35,952 nucleotides of DNA, from NCBI GenBank assembly GCA_025964685.1, contig JAOPYG010000126.1:1-35952 (forward strand). The letters are read 5' to 3'. Numbering within the stretch: position 1 is the stretch's first letter; each line of letters starts with the position of its first letter. The translations under genes and the position numbers were made by a program. Below are positions 1 to 7,691 of the stretch, piece by piece. The notes beneath the pieces are model-generated. The model was not told where the DNA came from. It saw nothing but the letters and a program-made list of their open reading frames with translations, and searched no databases. The DNA comes from Actinoallomurus sp. (lineage in GTDB: Bacteria; Actinomycetota; Actinomycetes; Streptosporangiales; Streptosporangiaceae).

Positions 1-436
1 GCGAGGAGATCCGGTTGACCTCCATCATCATGACCCGGATGACCTGCGCACGCTCGGGGATCTCATCGGTGATGCCGAGCAGCTTCTCCACGGCCATGCA
101 GTACGCCGTCTCGTTGAAGATCGGCGCAAGGTAGTCCATGCGGGTGCAGAACGTGGTCCCCTGGGTCCACGTCCGGTACTCCATGTTCTTCTCGATACCG
201 GTGTGGAGGTAGCCGATGCCGACACGGGTCTCGTCCACCGTCTCGCCGTCGAGGGTGAGGATGAGCCGGAGCACGCCGTGCGTGGACGGGTGCTGCGGGC
301 CCATGTTCACGACGAGGCGGTCGTCCTCGCCCTCCTGGGCGCCCTTGACGACGTCGTCCCAGTCCTCACCGGAGACGTTGAAGACCGTGCCCTCGGTCGC
401 CTCGTCGGTGCCATACGCGTCATAGGTAGCGGTCAT
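1..436 (-). CDS. nuoD: NADH-quinone oxidoreductase subunit D, 5' part
   Basis: This is the N-terminal part (about 145 residues) of the 49-kDa-type subunit of respiratory complex I, which lies in the peripheral arm beside the quinone pocket. Translation on the minus strand gives the family signature [14 protein letters not shown] near residue 45, then [13 protein letters not shown] and a [11 protein letters not shown] segment, all typical of NuoD. The ATG at 436 overlaps the nuoC stop as ATGA, which indicates translational coupling. The reading frame is open to the window edge, so the C-terminal two thirds lies outside. The first 40 residues are acidic and poorly conserved, as in other actinobacterial NuoD. 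Identification is firm; only the 3' end is missing. Confidence 0.96.
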   Translation of the reverse strand, partial: MTATYDAYGTDEATEGTVFNVSGEDWDDVVKGAQEGEDDRLVVNMGPQHPSTHGVLRLILTLDGETVDETRVGIGYLHTGIEKNMEYRTWTQGTTFCTRMDYLAPIFNETAYCMAVEKLLGITDEIPERAQVIRVMMMEVNRISS

Positions 437-1179
437 ACGTACGACCTCCGCTCGTCCGGCGGTGGCACCGTGGCCCCGCGGTATTCGACGGGGATGCCGC
501 CGAGGGGGTAGTCCTTGCGCTGCGGGTGACCCATCCAGTCGTCCGGCATCATGATGCGGGTCAGCGCCGGATGCCCATCGAAGATGAGGCCGTAGAAGTC
601 GTAGGTCTCGCGCTCGTGCCAGTCGTCGGTCGGGTAGACCGACACGATCGACGGGATGTGCGGGTCGGCGTCGGGGCAGGTCACCTCGACGCGAACGCGC
701 CGGTTGTGCGTGATCGACAAGAACGGGTAGACCGCGTGCAGCTCGGCGCCGGCGTCCTCGGGGTAGTGCACGCCGGACACGCCGAGGCACATCTCGAAGC
801 GCAGCCGCGGGTCGTCGCGCAGGACGCGCACCATGCCGAGGAGGTGCTCGCGGCGTACGACGAAGGTGAGCTCACCGCGGTCGACGACGATCCGCTCGAC
901 CGCGTCGCCGAAGTCGGGGTTTGCCTGCTCGAGGAGGTCCGCGATCTCGTCGAACTCCCCCTCCGTGCCGGTCGTACGCGGGCCGCCGTACGGGCGCTCG
1001 CTGCTGACCTTGGGCGACTGGCGCACGACGAGGCGGCCGAAGCCGGAGGTGTCACCGGTCGTCCGCGCGCCGAACATGCCGAGGCGCGCGACGGGCTGCT
1101 CGGCCCGCTCCTCCTCGCGGTGCGCGGGAAGCTGGTCGGCGGCCTGCTCGGCCTTCTGCTCCGGGTGCTGAGAACTCAT
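433..1179 (-). CDS. nuoC: NADH-quinone oxidoreductase subunit C
   Basis: This is the 30-kDa-type subunit of complex I (248 aa), which packs against NuoD in the peripheral arm. The family region runs from about residue 95 to the end. It has the conserved stretch [19 protein letters not shown], followed by [25 protein letters not shown] and a VEYRG tail. The first 70 residues are a charged, low-conservation extension usual in actinobacteria. The ATG at 1179 is preceded by a strong AAGGAGG ribosome-binding site. The 58 nt between nuoB and nuoC contain a dispersed repeat (see 1180-1244). The stop overlaps the nuoD start. The gene lies in the minus-strand nuo operon with nuoA, nuoB and nuoD. Confidence 0.96.
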   Translation of the reverse strand: MSSQHPEQKAEQAADQLPAHREEERAEQPVARLGMFGARTTGDTSGFGRLVVRQSPKVSSERPYGGPRTTGTEGEFDEIADLLEQANPDFGDAVERIVVDRGELTFVVRREHLLGMVRVLRDDPRLRFEMCLGVSGVHYPEDAGAELHAVYPFLSITHNRRVRVEVTCPDADPHIPSIVSVYPTDDWHERETYDFYGLIFDGHPALTRIMMPDDWMGHPQRKDYPLGGIPVEYRGATVPPPDERRSYV

Positions 1180-1244
1180 GAGGCCTCCTTCGTCGGAGGA
1201 GCGACCTCCAGAACACTGTGCCTGCCGCTTCGCTCGCTCATGAC
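1180..1244. repeat. Intergenic repeat copy 1, between nuoB and nuoC
   Basis: The spacer between the nuoB stop and the nuoC start resembles the spacer in front of hemB (24067-24137). Starting from each start codon, 22 of the first 27 bases match. Both copies then share ACTGTGC and, near the far end, CGCTTCGC followed by CG and TCA. The repeat contains the ribosome-binding site of the downstream gene. I see no encoded protein that would explain the similarity. Confidence 0.6.
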
Positions 1245-1798
1245 GTCACCACCTGCTGAGGCTGGTCGAGGAGGGGAAGCTGGCGCATCCGGGCGCGCTC
1301 GAGCTCCTCGATCTCCTTCTTGCGGTGCGGGCCCATCTTGGTGTTCTGGATCTTGTCGTGCAGCTTGAGGATCGCGTCCAGGAGCATCTCCGGCCGCGGC
1401 GGGCAGCCGGGCAGGTAGATGTCGACCGGAACGATGTGGTCGACGCCCTGGACGATCGCGTAGTTGTTGAACATGCCGCCCGAGGAGGCGCACACGCCCA
1501 TGGCGATGACCCACTTCGGCGAGGCCATCTGGTCATAGATCTGCCGCAGCACCGGCGCCATCTTCTGACTCACCCGGCCCGCGACGATCATCAGGTCGGC
1601 CTGCCGCGGCGAGCCCGAGGCGCGTTCCATGCCCCACCGGGAGAAGTCGTGGCGCGGGTCGCCGGTCGCCATCATCTCGATGGCGCAGCACGCCAGGCCG
1701 AACGTCGCCGGCAAGACCGAACTCTTGCGCGCCAGCCCGATGACCTGCTCGACCGTCGTCAGCATGATCCCGCTGGGGAGCTTTTCTTCTAGACCCAT
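1238..1798 (-). CDS. nuoB: NADH-quinone oxidoreductase subunit B
   Basis: This is the PSST-type subunit of complex I (186 aa), which carries the terminal [4Fe-4S] cluster N2 that passes electrons to quinone. Its cluster ligands are visible: the tandem Cys in [10 protein letters not shown], the Cys in MGVCASSGG and the Cys in LPGCPPRPE. The start was set at the ATG at 1798 ([10 protein letters not shown]), because actinobacterial NuoB proteins begin there and it follows the nuoA stop by one base (TGATATG). An upstream in-frame codon at 1819 would add seven unconserved residues inside nuoA. The gene is second in the nuoABCD order. Confidence 0.96.
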   Translation of the reverse strand: MGLEEKLPSGIMLTTVEQVIGLARKSSVLPATFGLACCAIEMMATGDPRHDFSRWGMERASGSPRQADLMIVAGRVSQKMAPVLRQIYDQMASPKWVIAMGVCASSGGMFNNYAIVQGVDHIVPVDIYLPGCPPRPEMLLDAILKLHDKIQNTKMGPHRKKEIEELERARMRQLPLLDQPQQVVTS

Positions 1799-1799
1799 A

Positions 1800-2159
1800 T
1801 CAGTCCCACTCCAGACCACCGCGGCGCCAGACGTAGGCGTACGCGATGAGGACGGTGACGATGAACAGCACCATTTCCACGAGACCGAACAGGCCGAGGT
1901 GATCGAACGCGACCGCCCACGGATAGAGGAAAATGATCTCGATGTCGAAAACGATGAAAAGCATCGCCGTCAGGTAGTACTTCACCGGGAATCGGCCGCC
2001 GCCGACGGGCTGCGGGGTGGGCTCGATGCCGCATTCGTACGCTTCGAGCCGGGCGCGGTTCCAACGCTTCGGGCCGGTCAGCGAGCCCATGACCACCGAA
2101 AAGCCCGCGAAGCCAAGTGCGAGTACCCCAAGCACGACAATCGGAACGTAGAGGTTCAA
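1800..2159 (-). CDS. nuoA: NADH-quinone oxidoreductase subunit A
   Basis: This is a small membrane-arm subunit of complex I (119 aa) with three predicted transmembrane helices. Family landmarks are [19 protein letters not shown] in the first loop, with the conserved Cys, and [22 protein letters not shown] at helix 2. The C-terminus, WRRGGLEWD, is typical of actinobacteria. The start is a TTG at 2159 giving (M)[10 protein letters not shown], preceded by a run of G that can act as ribosome-binding site. It follows menJ by 117 nt on the same strand, so it may be co-transcribed with menJ or have its own promoter. I saw no Rex-like site in that 117-nt spacer. Confidence 0.95.
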   Translation of the reverse strand: MNLYVPIVVLGVLALGFAGFSVVMGSLTGPKRWNRARLEAYECGIEPTPQPVGGGRFPVKYYLTAMLFIVFDIEIIFLYPWAVAFDHLGLFGLVEMVLFIVTVLIAYAYVWRRGGLEWD

Positions 2160-2276
2160 ATCCCTACACCCCCCTCTCGCTGAATGTCATGGAGCGCGCG
2201 TGGCGCGGCACGGTCGTCGGGCACGACCGGGATTTCCATCCTAGGCACGGCGATCATCACTTCTTTCCTCGGGGTG

Positions 2277-3557
2277 TCACGCCGCGGGCGCCAGTTTGGA
2301 CATCGCGTTGATGACGCGATCCATCGCGTCGCCGCCACGCGGATCAGTGAGATTGGCGAGGAGCTTGAGCGTGAATCGCATCAGTGTGGGATGCGGCAGG
2401 CCATGGCGCGTCGCGAACTTCATCACGCGCGGGTCCCCGATCGCCTTCACGAAGAGACGCCCGACCGTGTAATAGCCGCCATAGGCCTGCTTCAGCACCT
2501 GCGGGTAGTCGTGCAGCGCACGCTCCCGCTGCGCGGCGGTCGGCCGGCCCAGCGCCTGCACGATGACCTCGGCCGCCATCTCGGCGGACTCCATCGCGTA
2601 CGCGATGCCCTCCCCGTTGAACGGGTTGATCATCCCGCCGGCGTCACCGACGAGGAGCAGGCCGCGGGTGTAGTGCGGCGTGCGGTTGAAGCCCATCGGG
2701 AGGGCGGCGCCGCGCACCGGGCCGGTGGCGTTGTCCTCCTGGTAGCCCCACTCCTCGGGCATGCCGGCCAGCCAGCTCTTCAGCAGCCCCCGGTAGTCGA
2801 CGTTCTTGAACGACTCGCTCGTGTTGAGCAGGCCCAGGCCGACGTTGGAGGTGCCGTCGCCGACGCCGAACACCCAGCCGTAGCCGGGCAGCAGCCGCTC
2901 GCCGTCCCACAGCTCCAGCCAGGACTCGAGGTAGTCGTCGTCGTGGCGCGGGCTCGTGTAGTAGCGCCGCACGGCCACGCCCATCGGGCGGTCGTCGCGC
3001 TTGCGCAGGCCCATCGCGAGAGAGAGCCGCGTGGAGTTGCCGTCGGCGGCCACGACGAGGGGCGCGGTGAACCGTGCCTCGCCGTCGGGGGTCTTGGCGA
3101 TCACGCCGATGATGCGGCCGTTGTCGTTCAGGATCGGCTCGGTCACCGCGGTGTTCAGCCGCAGCTTGGCCCCCGCGGCGACGGCGCGCTCGGCGAGGAT
3201 CTGGTCGAAGTCCATTCGCGTGCGGACCAGGCCGTAGTCGGGATAGCTGGCGAGGTCGGGCCAGGGCAGTTCCAGGCGGACGCCGCCGCCGATGATGCGC
3301 AGGCCCCTGTTACGGATCCAGCCGGGTGCGTCGAGGTCGACGCCGAGCTTGATGAGCTGCTTGGTGGCGCGTGGGGTGAGCCCGTCACCGCAGACCTTCT
3401 CGCGCGGGAACTCCGTCTTTTCCAGAAGGAGGACGTTGAGGCCGGCCTGCGCGAGATGGTACGCGGTGGCCGAGCCCGCCGGTCCGGCGCCGACGACGAT
3501 GACGTCGGCGTCCGTCACGGAGGTGTCCTGCTGAACTGCGGCGGGTGTCTCGGTCAC
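2277..3557 (-). CDS. menJ: Geranylgeranyl reductase family FAD protein, probable menaquinone reductase
   Basis: This flavoprotein (426 aa) belongs to the geranylgeranyl reductase family, and by context it probably saturates one isoprene unit of menaquinone, as MenJ does in mycobacteria. The N-terminal FAD dinucleotide-binding motif is VIVVGAGPAGSATAYHLA (about residues 19-36). EKVCGDGLTP is the family Cys-containing motif, and GDAGGMINPFNGEGIAYA near residue 305 is the second FAD motif. The start is a GTG at 3557 preceded by AGAGGA. It lies divergent from menG and directly upstream of nuoA on the same strand, matching a quinone-respiration role. The exact substrate (quinone side chain versus another prenyl lipid) is inferred from neighbours. 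Confidence 0.85.
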   Translation of the reverse strand: MTETPAAVQQDTSVTDADVIVVGAGPAGSATAYHLAQAGLNVLLLEKTEFPREKVCGDGLTPRATKQLIKLGVDLDAPGWIRNRGLRIIGGGVRLELPWPDLASYPDYGLVRTRMDFDQILAERAVAAGAKLRLNTAVTEPILNDNGRIIGVIAKTPDGEARFTAPLVVAADGNSTRLSLAMGLRKRDDRPMGVAVRRYYTSPRHDDDYLESWLELWDGERLLPGYGWVFGVGDGTSNVGLGLLNTSESFKNVDYRGLLKSWLAGMPEEWGYQEDNATGPVRGAALPMGFNRTPHYTRGLLLVGDAGGMINPFNGEGIAYAMESAEMAAEVIVQALGRPTAAQRERALHDYPQVLKQAYGGYYTVGRLFVKAIGDPRVMKFATRHGLPHPTLMRFTLKLLANLTDPRGGDAMDRVINAMSKLAPAA

Positions 3558-3684
3558 GAGAATCCTCTGCGGGCATGTGGTCGATGGTGCCGCCTGGGGA
3601 TGGCGGGAGCGATGCCGTGCCGGATCGTACGGCCCTGGACGAGGCTCGATGCGACCCGGGGTGCCATCTTCGGGTCTTGTTCAT

Positions 3685-3702
3685 TTGTGAAGCGCTTCAC
3701 AA
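3685..3702. promoter_or_regulatory. Rex operator (perfect 18-bp palindrome)
   Basis: The sequence TTGTGAAGCGCTTCACAA is a perfect inverted repeat and fits the known Rex consensus TTGTGAA-N4-TTCACAA exactly. It lies in the menJ/menG divergent spacer. It is downstream of a candidate minus-strand -10 box (3718-3723), where binding would block menJ-nuo transcription. rex itself is encoded at 27974-28735 in this window. Confidence 0.85.
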
Positions 3703-3717
3703 GCGTGCTACATGCAG

Positions 3718-3723
3718 AGTCTA
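3718..3723 (-). promoter_or_regulatory. Candidate -10 box for menJ-nuo
   Basis: On the minus strand this reads TAGACT, a good actinobacterial -10 hexamer. No convincing -35 is visible. A transcript starting near 3710 would place the Rex operator immediately downstream of the start point and leave a leader of about 150 nt before menJ. Confidence 0.35.
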
Positions 3724-3808
3724 AACCTTCTGAGGGTCTGCTCGGGAACCGTGCGGGGACCCGGATCGTTCACGCGGGCCCCCATGCCCGGGGGTGCCGT
3801 TCCTTGCG

Positions 3809-3814
3809 TAGGCT
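3809..3814 (+). promoter_or_regulatory. -10 box for leaderless menG
   Basis: TAGGCT ends 8 nt before the menG ATG at 3823, the spacing expected for a transcript beginning at or beside the start codon. There is no ribosome-binding site between the box and the ATG. Confidence 0.55.
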
Positions 3815-3822
3815 CGACGACC

Positions 3823-4530
3823 ATGACGCGGGCATCCCTGGACAAGCAGCCGGCCGAGGTCGCGGCCATGTTCGACCGTACGGCGGCGCGCTATGACCTC
3901 CTGAACGACCTGATGACCGGCGGCCTGGACCGCCGGTGGCGACGCGCGGTCGTCCGCGCCGTCTGCGCGCGCCCCGGCGAGCTCGTCCTCGACGTGGCGG
4001 CCGGCACGGGCACCTCCTCGGTGCCGTTCGCCGAGGCAGGCGCGCTCACGGTCGCATGCGATTTCTCCCTCGGCATGCTGCGGCAGGGCGTACGCCGCCA
4101 GACGGGAGTACGCGGACTGGGCTTCGCGGCCGGCGACGCGCTGCGGCTGCCCTTCCACGACGCTTCCTTCGACGCGGTGACGATCTCCTTCGGCATCCGC
4201 AACGTCAGCGACACCAAGGCCGCGCTGCGCGAGATGCTGCGGGTCACCAAGCCGGGCGGCCGCCTGCTGATCTGTGAGGTCAGCCGCCCGCCCAACCCCG
4301 TGCTGCGCCGGCTGCACGGGCTGCACCTGCGGGTGGGCCTGCCGCTCATGGCGAAGGTGAGCTCGAACCCCGACTCCTACCACTACCTGGCCGAGTCGAC
4401 CGCCGCGTGGCACGACCAGGAGGCCCTGTCCGGGCTGCTGCGCGAGGCCGGCTGGGAGTCGGTCCGCTACCGGAACCTGACCTTCGGCGCCGTGGCACTG
4501 CACCACGCGGTACGGCCGGCGTCCGCCTAG
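3823..4530 (+). CDS. menG: Demethylmenaquinone methyltransferase
   Basis: This is a SAM-dependent C-methyltransferase of the UbiE/MenG family (235 aa), which converts demethylmenaquinone to menaquinone in the last step of the pathway. Motif I is [15 protein letters not shown] near residue 50. [17 protein letters not shown] near the N-terminus and [14 protein letters not shown] (about residue 120) are UbiE signatures, and the C-terminal region contains SYHYLAEST. The ATG at 3823 ([12 protein letters not shown]) is preferred over an in-frame ATG at 3712, because it begins the conserved protein and sits just after a -10 box. It is divergent from menJ, with a Rex operator between them. Confidence 0.93.
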   Translation: MTRASLDKQPAEVAAMFDRTAARYDLLNDLMTGGLDRRWRRAVVRAVCARPGELVLDVAAGTGTSSVPFAEAGALTVACDFSLGMLRQGVRRQTGVRGLGFAAGDALRLPFHDASFDAVTISFGIRNVSDTKAALREMLRVTKPGGRLLICEVSRPPNPVLRRLHGLHLRVGLPLMAKVSSNPDSYHYLAESTAAWHDQEALSGLLREAGWESVRYRNLTFGAVALHHAVRPASA

Positions 4531-4569
4531 CCGATCTGAGGCTTCGCGCGGGCGGGGTCCGCAGGGGTG

Positions 4570-4812
4570 TCAGTCGTCGTCCTCGCGGGCGGCGCCCTCC
4601 GCGAGGTTGTCCCGCATGCGGCCGGCCCGCTCGGTCACCGAGCTGGACACCGCGTCGCGCTGACGCGACAGCAGGACGAAGCTGACCACTCCGCTGATCA
4701 GGATGGCCAGTGCGAGCAGCAGGAACCCTCGGGCCCCCACCAGGAAGAGCACGCCGGCGGTCGCGGCGAGCAGCGCCAGCCGCGAGAGCGTGTAGATGAG
4801 TACGGAACGCAT
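4570..4812 (-). CDS. DUF4229 small membrane protein
   Basis: An 80-aa protein with two hydrophobic helices (about residues 5-25 and 29-48), the positive segment LLSRQRDAVS and an acidic C-terminus ending in REDDD. Length, the two-helix layout and the SFVLLSRQRD motif match the actinobacterial DUF4229 family, whose function is unknown. It is convergent with menG and lies 12 nt downstream of the dehydratase gene on the same strand, so it may be co-transcribed with it. The family is often found near menaquinone genes in Streptomyces, but that does not prove a role in quinone synthesis. Confidence 0.8.
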   Translation of the reverse strand: MRSVLIYTLSRLALLAATAGVLFLVGARGFLLLALAILISGVVSFVLLSRQRDAVSSSVTERAGRMRDNLAEGAAREDDD

Positions 4813-4824
4813 GGCCTTCCGAGG

Positions 4825-5823
4825 CTATCTCCCCCGGCCACCTACCTCGCCATCGCCCTCGCGCAGGATCTCGGCGTAGAGGGCCGGGTCGGCGTTGCCG
4901 CCGGAAACGACGGCGACGTAGTTACGGCGGCCGCCCGGCATCGCGTAGCGGGAGAGGTAGGCCGCGGTCGCCACGGCCCCGCCGGGCTCGGCGACGAGCC
5001 GGGCGCGCTGGGCGAGCTGCCGCATCGCGTCCCGGATCTCCTCCTCGCTGACGGTCACGATGTCATCGACGTACCGCAGGTGCTCGAACGGCAACTCACC
5101 GACGCATTCGACGCGCAGGGCGTCGGCGATCGTCCGGCGGGTGTCGGCGCTGGGCCAGGCGATCCGGCGGCCGGCACGGAACGAGGCGCGGGTGTCCGCG
5201 GCGAGCTCCGGCTCCACACCGACGACCCTTACCTCCGGGCGCATGGCCTTGATCGCGGTGGCGATCCCGGAGATCAGCCCACCACCGCTGATCGGCACCA
5301 GGACCGTGTCGACGTCGGGGGCATCCTCGAGGATCTCGAGTCCGACCGTTCCCTGGCCCGCGATGACCCGGCGGTCGTCGAACGGCGGGATGAGCGCGTA
5401 GCCGTGAGCGGCGGCCAGCCGGTCGGCCGTCTCGACGCGCGCCTCGATGGTCGGCTCGACGAAGACGATCTCGGCGCCCAGCAGGCGGCACGCATCGACC
5501 TTGATCGCCGGGATGGTGTTCGGCACGACGAGCACCGCCGGGACCCCCACGGCCTTCGCGGCGTACGCCACCGCTTGAGCGTGGTTTCCGCTGGAGTGCG
5601 CGATGACGCCGTTCTTGCGGTCGGGCTCGGACAGAGCGCTGACCGCCGCATACGCGCCGCGCAGCTTGAACGAGCCGACGGGCTGGAGTGACTCCGGCTT
5701 CAGCTGGAGGGACGGGGCCGTCGCGGGCTGCGCGGGGAATGCCAGCAACGGCGTGCGGACGATGACGCCGGCCAATCGCCGGGCCGCATCCTCGATCTCC
5801 TCCAACGTAACAAGATCGGACAT
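4825..5823 (-). CDS. PLP-dependent threonine/serine dehydratase
   Basis: This is a fold-type II PLP enzyme (332 aa), probably threonine ammonia-lyase or a serine/threonine dehydratase. The Schiff-base Lys is in PVGSFKLRGAY (about residue 53). SSGNHAQAVAYAAK follows, and SGGGLISG is the phosphate-binding glycine loop. A C-terminal VSGGN is also present. There is no ACT regulatory domain, so it is the short catabolic type rather than the isoleucine-feedback enzyme. Serine racemase or hydroxyaspartate ammonia-lyase would look the same at this level. The ATG at 5823 lies 6 nt after a -10-like TAGGGT on the minus strand, so the mRNA is probably leaderless. Confidence 0.88.
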   Translation of the reverse strand: MSDLVTLEEIEDAARRLAGVIVRTPLLAFPAQPATAPSLQLKPESLQPVGSFKLRGAYAAVSALSEPDRKNGVIAHSSGNHAQAVAYAAKAVGVPAVLVVPNTIPAIKVDACRLLGAEIVFVEPTIEARVETADRLAAAHGYALIPPFDDRRVIAGQGTVGLEILEDAPDVDTVLVPISGGGLISGIATAIKAMRPEVRVVGVEPELAADTRASFRAGRRIAWPSADTRRTIADALRVECVGELPFEHLRYVDDIVTVSEEEIRDAMRQLAQRARLVAEPGGAVATAAYLSRYAMPGGRRNYVAVVSGGNADPALYAEILREGDGEVGGRGR

Positions 5824-5829
5824 ACCAGA

Positions 5830-5835
5830 ACCCTA
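5830..5835 (-). promoter_or_regulatory. -10 box for leaderless dehydratase transcript
   Basis: The minus strand reads TAGGGT, ending 6 nt before the ATG at 5823. This is the leaderless arrangement seen repeatedly in this window. No clear -35 was recognised. Confidence 0.45.
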
Positions 5836-5928
5836 AGGGGCCGCGAAGCGTTGGGAGAGCGGGGCACCCGAGAAGGTGTCGTCCCCGTCGGCCGACCGGA
5901 ACTGCAACCGGACGGTCACATCTCGTCA

Positions 5929-5957
5929 TTACTGCATGTCACAAAACTACGTAGCGT
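5929..5957 (+). promoter_or_regulatory. Candidate sigma-HrdB-type promoter of bldC
   Basis: TTACTG (5929-5934) and TAGCGT (5952-5957) are separated by 17 bp, matching the housekeeping spacing. The leader to bldC would be about 90 nt and ends in GGGGAGAG as the ribosome-binding site. Confidence 0.45.
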
Positions 5958-6053
5958 GATGTTTCCCGAAAACAAGGGAGAAACCGGTCCTCAACCGGCA
6001 CACTTAGAAACAGTCCTTCCGCCACGAGAGCGGGACAAAGGGGGAGAGAAAAC

Positions 6054-6260
6054 GTGGAGAGCACGAGCGAACGCCTGCTGACCCCAGGCGAGGTCGCTGC
6101 CCTGTTCCGGGTCGATCCGAAAACTGTGACTCGATGGGCGGCCGCCGGCCGGATCAGTAGCATCCGGACACCTGGTGGACATCGCCGTTTCAGGGAATCC
6201 GAGGTGCACGCACTACTGCGCGGTGAGGAGACCGCCGACACTTCCGATCTCAGCCGCTGA
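6054..6260 (+). CDS. bldC: BldC, MerR-type DNA-binding developmental regulator
   Basis: A 68-aa protein made almost wholly of a winged-helix MerR-like domain. LTPGEVAALFRVDPKTVTRWA is the helix-turn-helix and IRTPGGHRRFRESEV the wing, nearly identical in pattern to Streptomyces BldC. BldC binds head-to-tail on direct repeats and controls entry into development. The start is a GTG at 6054 preceded by GGGGAGAG at 6041-6048. It has no dimerisation or effector domain, as expected for the family. It stands alone, divergent from the dehydratase gene, with a good promoter upstream. Its presence suggests a differentiating, mycelial actinomycete. Confidence 0.95.
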   Translation: MESTSERLLTPGEVAALFRVDPKTVTRWAAAGRISSIRTPGGHRRFRESEVHALLRGEETADTSDLSR

Positions 6261-6286
6261 CCGCGCAGACGCGCACCTCTCTGGCC

Positions 6287-6308
6287 GGCACCTAGACCCC
6301 CGGGTGCC
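6287..6308. terminator. Weak stem-loop between bldC and the convergent gene
   Basis: GGCACC and GGTGCC form a 6-bp stem around a 10-nt loop in the 51-nt space between two converging genes. There is no T-run. This is a possible terminator, but weak. Confidence 0.3.
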
Positions 6309-6311
6309 CCG

Positions 6312-6584
6312 TCATTCTTCGGCCTGCTCGGCCTTGAACTCCTCGAACTCCTGGCGCAGCGCCTCATCGTCCGCGCGCCATCTCCGGCGCCTGTCCGCCA
6401 GCTCCTCCTCGGTGATCGACTGTTCGAGAAGCCGCTGATAATCGGGATCATCAGGCCCGATCTCGACGTATGCCTGCCCGATCACCCCTCGGGGATCACG
6501 CTGCGTCCCTCGTTCCTCGCGCCCGGGTCCCACCACCCCTACGGGCACCCGCAGGTTCCCGTCGGGGAGTCTGATGACGTACAT
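6312..6584 (-). CDS. Small hypothetical protein partner of the metalloprotease-like gene
   Basis: A 90-aa protein I do not recognise. It begins MYVIRLPDGNLRVPVG, has an IGQAYVEIGPDDPDYQ segment, and ends in a highly charged, probably helical or coiled-coil tail (about residues 55-90) rich in Arg and Glu. There is no signal peptide and no membrane helix. The ATG at 6584 has a strong AGGGGAGGG site upstream, and the gene begins 10 nt after the stop of the metalloprotease-like gene on the same strand, so the two form a likely operon. The charge pattern would suit a binding partner or inhibitor, but this is only a guess from context. Confidence 0.65.
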   Translation of the reverse strand: MYVIRLPDGNLRVPVGVVGPGREERGTQRDPRGVIGQAYVEIGPDDPDYQRLLEQSITEEELADRRRRWRADDEALRQEFEEFKAEQAEE

Positions 6585-6594
6585 CGTCCCTCCC

Positions 6595-7521
6595 CTAAAT
6601 GCCGTATTTGCGGTTGAAGAAAAGCATCACATTGAGCGCCACGCGCGTGTTGCCGTCGAGCATGTCGACAAGTGCGGGCCGTTGCCGTGAAGCGATCGCC
6701 GCGAACGCGTCCGCGAAGAACTCATGCCGCCCGAGATCGTCGGACTGAATGTGAAAATCACTCGCGAAATGCGGAACACATTGCTCGTACAGCGCACGGA
6801 ACTCAGGACTGTCAGACTGCCATTGTCGGGGCGCGTCTTCCACGAACCGGCCGTCGATGTCATCCAGTGCGTGACCGACCTCATGCAACATCACGTCGGG
6901 AGTCGGTGAGGGCTGATCCCCCACGACGATCGTCCGGTCGCCGTACGCCCCCGCACAGATGTCCCAGGTCGCCTTTCCCGACGGCAACGGCGCCCCGCGC
7001 AGGTATTGCATGTCGTCGAGGTCAGGGACACCGCCGGACCCGACGTAGATCCCGTCCAGACCCTCGGCCAGCTTGTCCTTGAGGGTGTCGGGTAGCTCCG
7101 CGAGGCTGTCCACGGCGCCGACGGCGTCCGGTGGGGCCGACCGCCCGTCCTCCGCCCACTGGCGGTAGAGGACGCCTTCGAGGGCTCCGCAGTGCCGGCG
7201 CCCGTCCCTGAGGTCGACCGCGTCGGGCGCATGCGGGGCCGCGCGCGGCAGGTCCTCGTCGAGCTCGAAGTCACGCCAGGTGTACCTGGGCTTGGCCGGC
7301 TCGTCGGACACCACGTCGCCGGCCTCCCCCGCGACCGGCCTGTCCTCCGGCTCGATCCTGCGGAACCGCCCCAGCGCATCCCTGGGCTGCAGCCTGCGCG
7401 GCCGGTCGGCGGCCGGCTCCGGCCTGCGGTCGGGCTCGGCGGGAGCGTCCCTTCCCCGCCGGTGTCGCCCGCGGTCGGCGGCCGGCATCTCGGCCTGACG
7501 GCGGTTCCCCCGGTAGCGCAT
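6595..7521 (-). CDS. Putative zincin-type metalloprotease with disordered basic N-terminus
   Basis: A protein of about 308 aa whose C-terminal half has a zinc metalloprotease signature. MLHEVGHALDD supplies HEXXH, and HEFFADAF about 55 residues later supplies a likely third Glu ligand, an arrangement like anthrax lethal-factor-type and related zincins. The N-terminal 100 residues are Arg/Pro-rich and probably disordered, with QPRDALGRFRR. There is no signal peptide. Two starts are possible: ATG at 7596, with poor spacing, and ATG at 7521 (MRYRGNRRQ) behind a good GGGGAGGG site, which I chose. The next gene, 10 nt downstream, encodes a small charged protein. Substrate and role are unknown, and the peptidase assignment rests on motifs only. 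Confidence 0.65.
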   Translation of the reverse strand: MRYRGNRRQAEMPAADRGRHRRGRDAPAEPDRRPEPAADRPRRLQPRDALGRFRRIEPEDRPVAGEAGDVVSDEPAKPRYTWRDFELDEDLPRAAPHAPDAVDLRDGRRHCGALEGVLYRQWAEDGRSAPPDAVGAVDSLAELPDTLKDKLAEGLDGIYVGSGGVPDLDDMQYLRGAPLPSGKATWDICAGAYGDRTIVVGDQPSPTPDVMLHEVGHALDDIDGRFVEDAPRQWQSDSPEFRALYEQCVPHFASDFHIQSDDLGRHEFFADAFAAIASRQRPALVDMLDGNTRVALNVMLFFNRKYGI

Positions 7522-7678
7522 CGCAGCCCTCCCCTGTCCCCACGGCCGCCCGCCGGGACTAGGCGTAGCGTAAGGCGGATACCAAGACCGAGTCATCCCC
7601 GCCGACGCCCGCCGGCCCGGTGTACACGCCGGATCGGCCCGGACCGGCCAGGGGGCTTCGGCGTTTGCGCGGCAGGGC

Positions 7679-7684
7679 TACGCT
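7679..7684 (+). promoter_or_regulatory. -10 box for leaderless PLDc_N gene
   Basis: TACGCT ends 7 nt before the ATG at 7692, and no ribosome-binding site lies between, so a leaderless mRNA is likely. A TTCGGC 16 bp upstream is a weak -35. Confidence 0.45.
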
Positions 7685-7691
7685 GCGAAGC

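Noticed and set aside
2184-3896. Long plus-strand open frame opposite menJ (570 codons)
   Set aside because: It is the GC-rich antisense shadow of menJ; it has no recognisable domain and crosses the Rex operator and the menG start.
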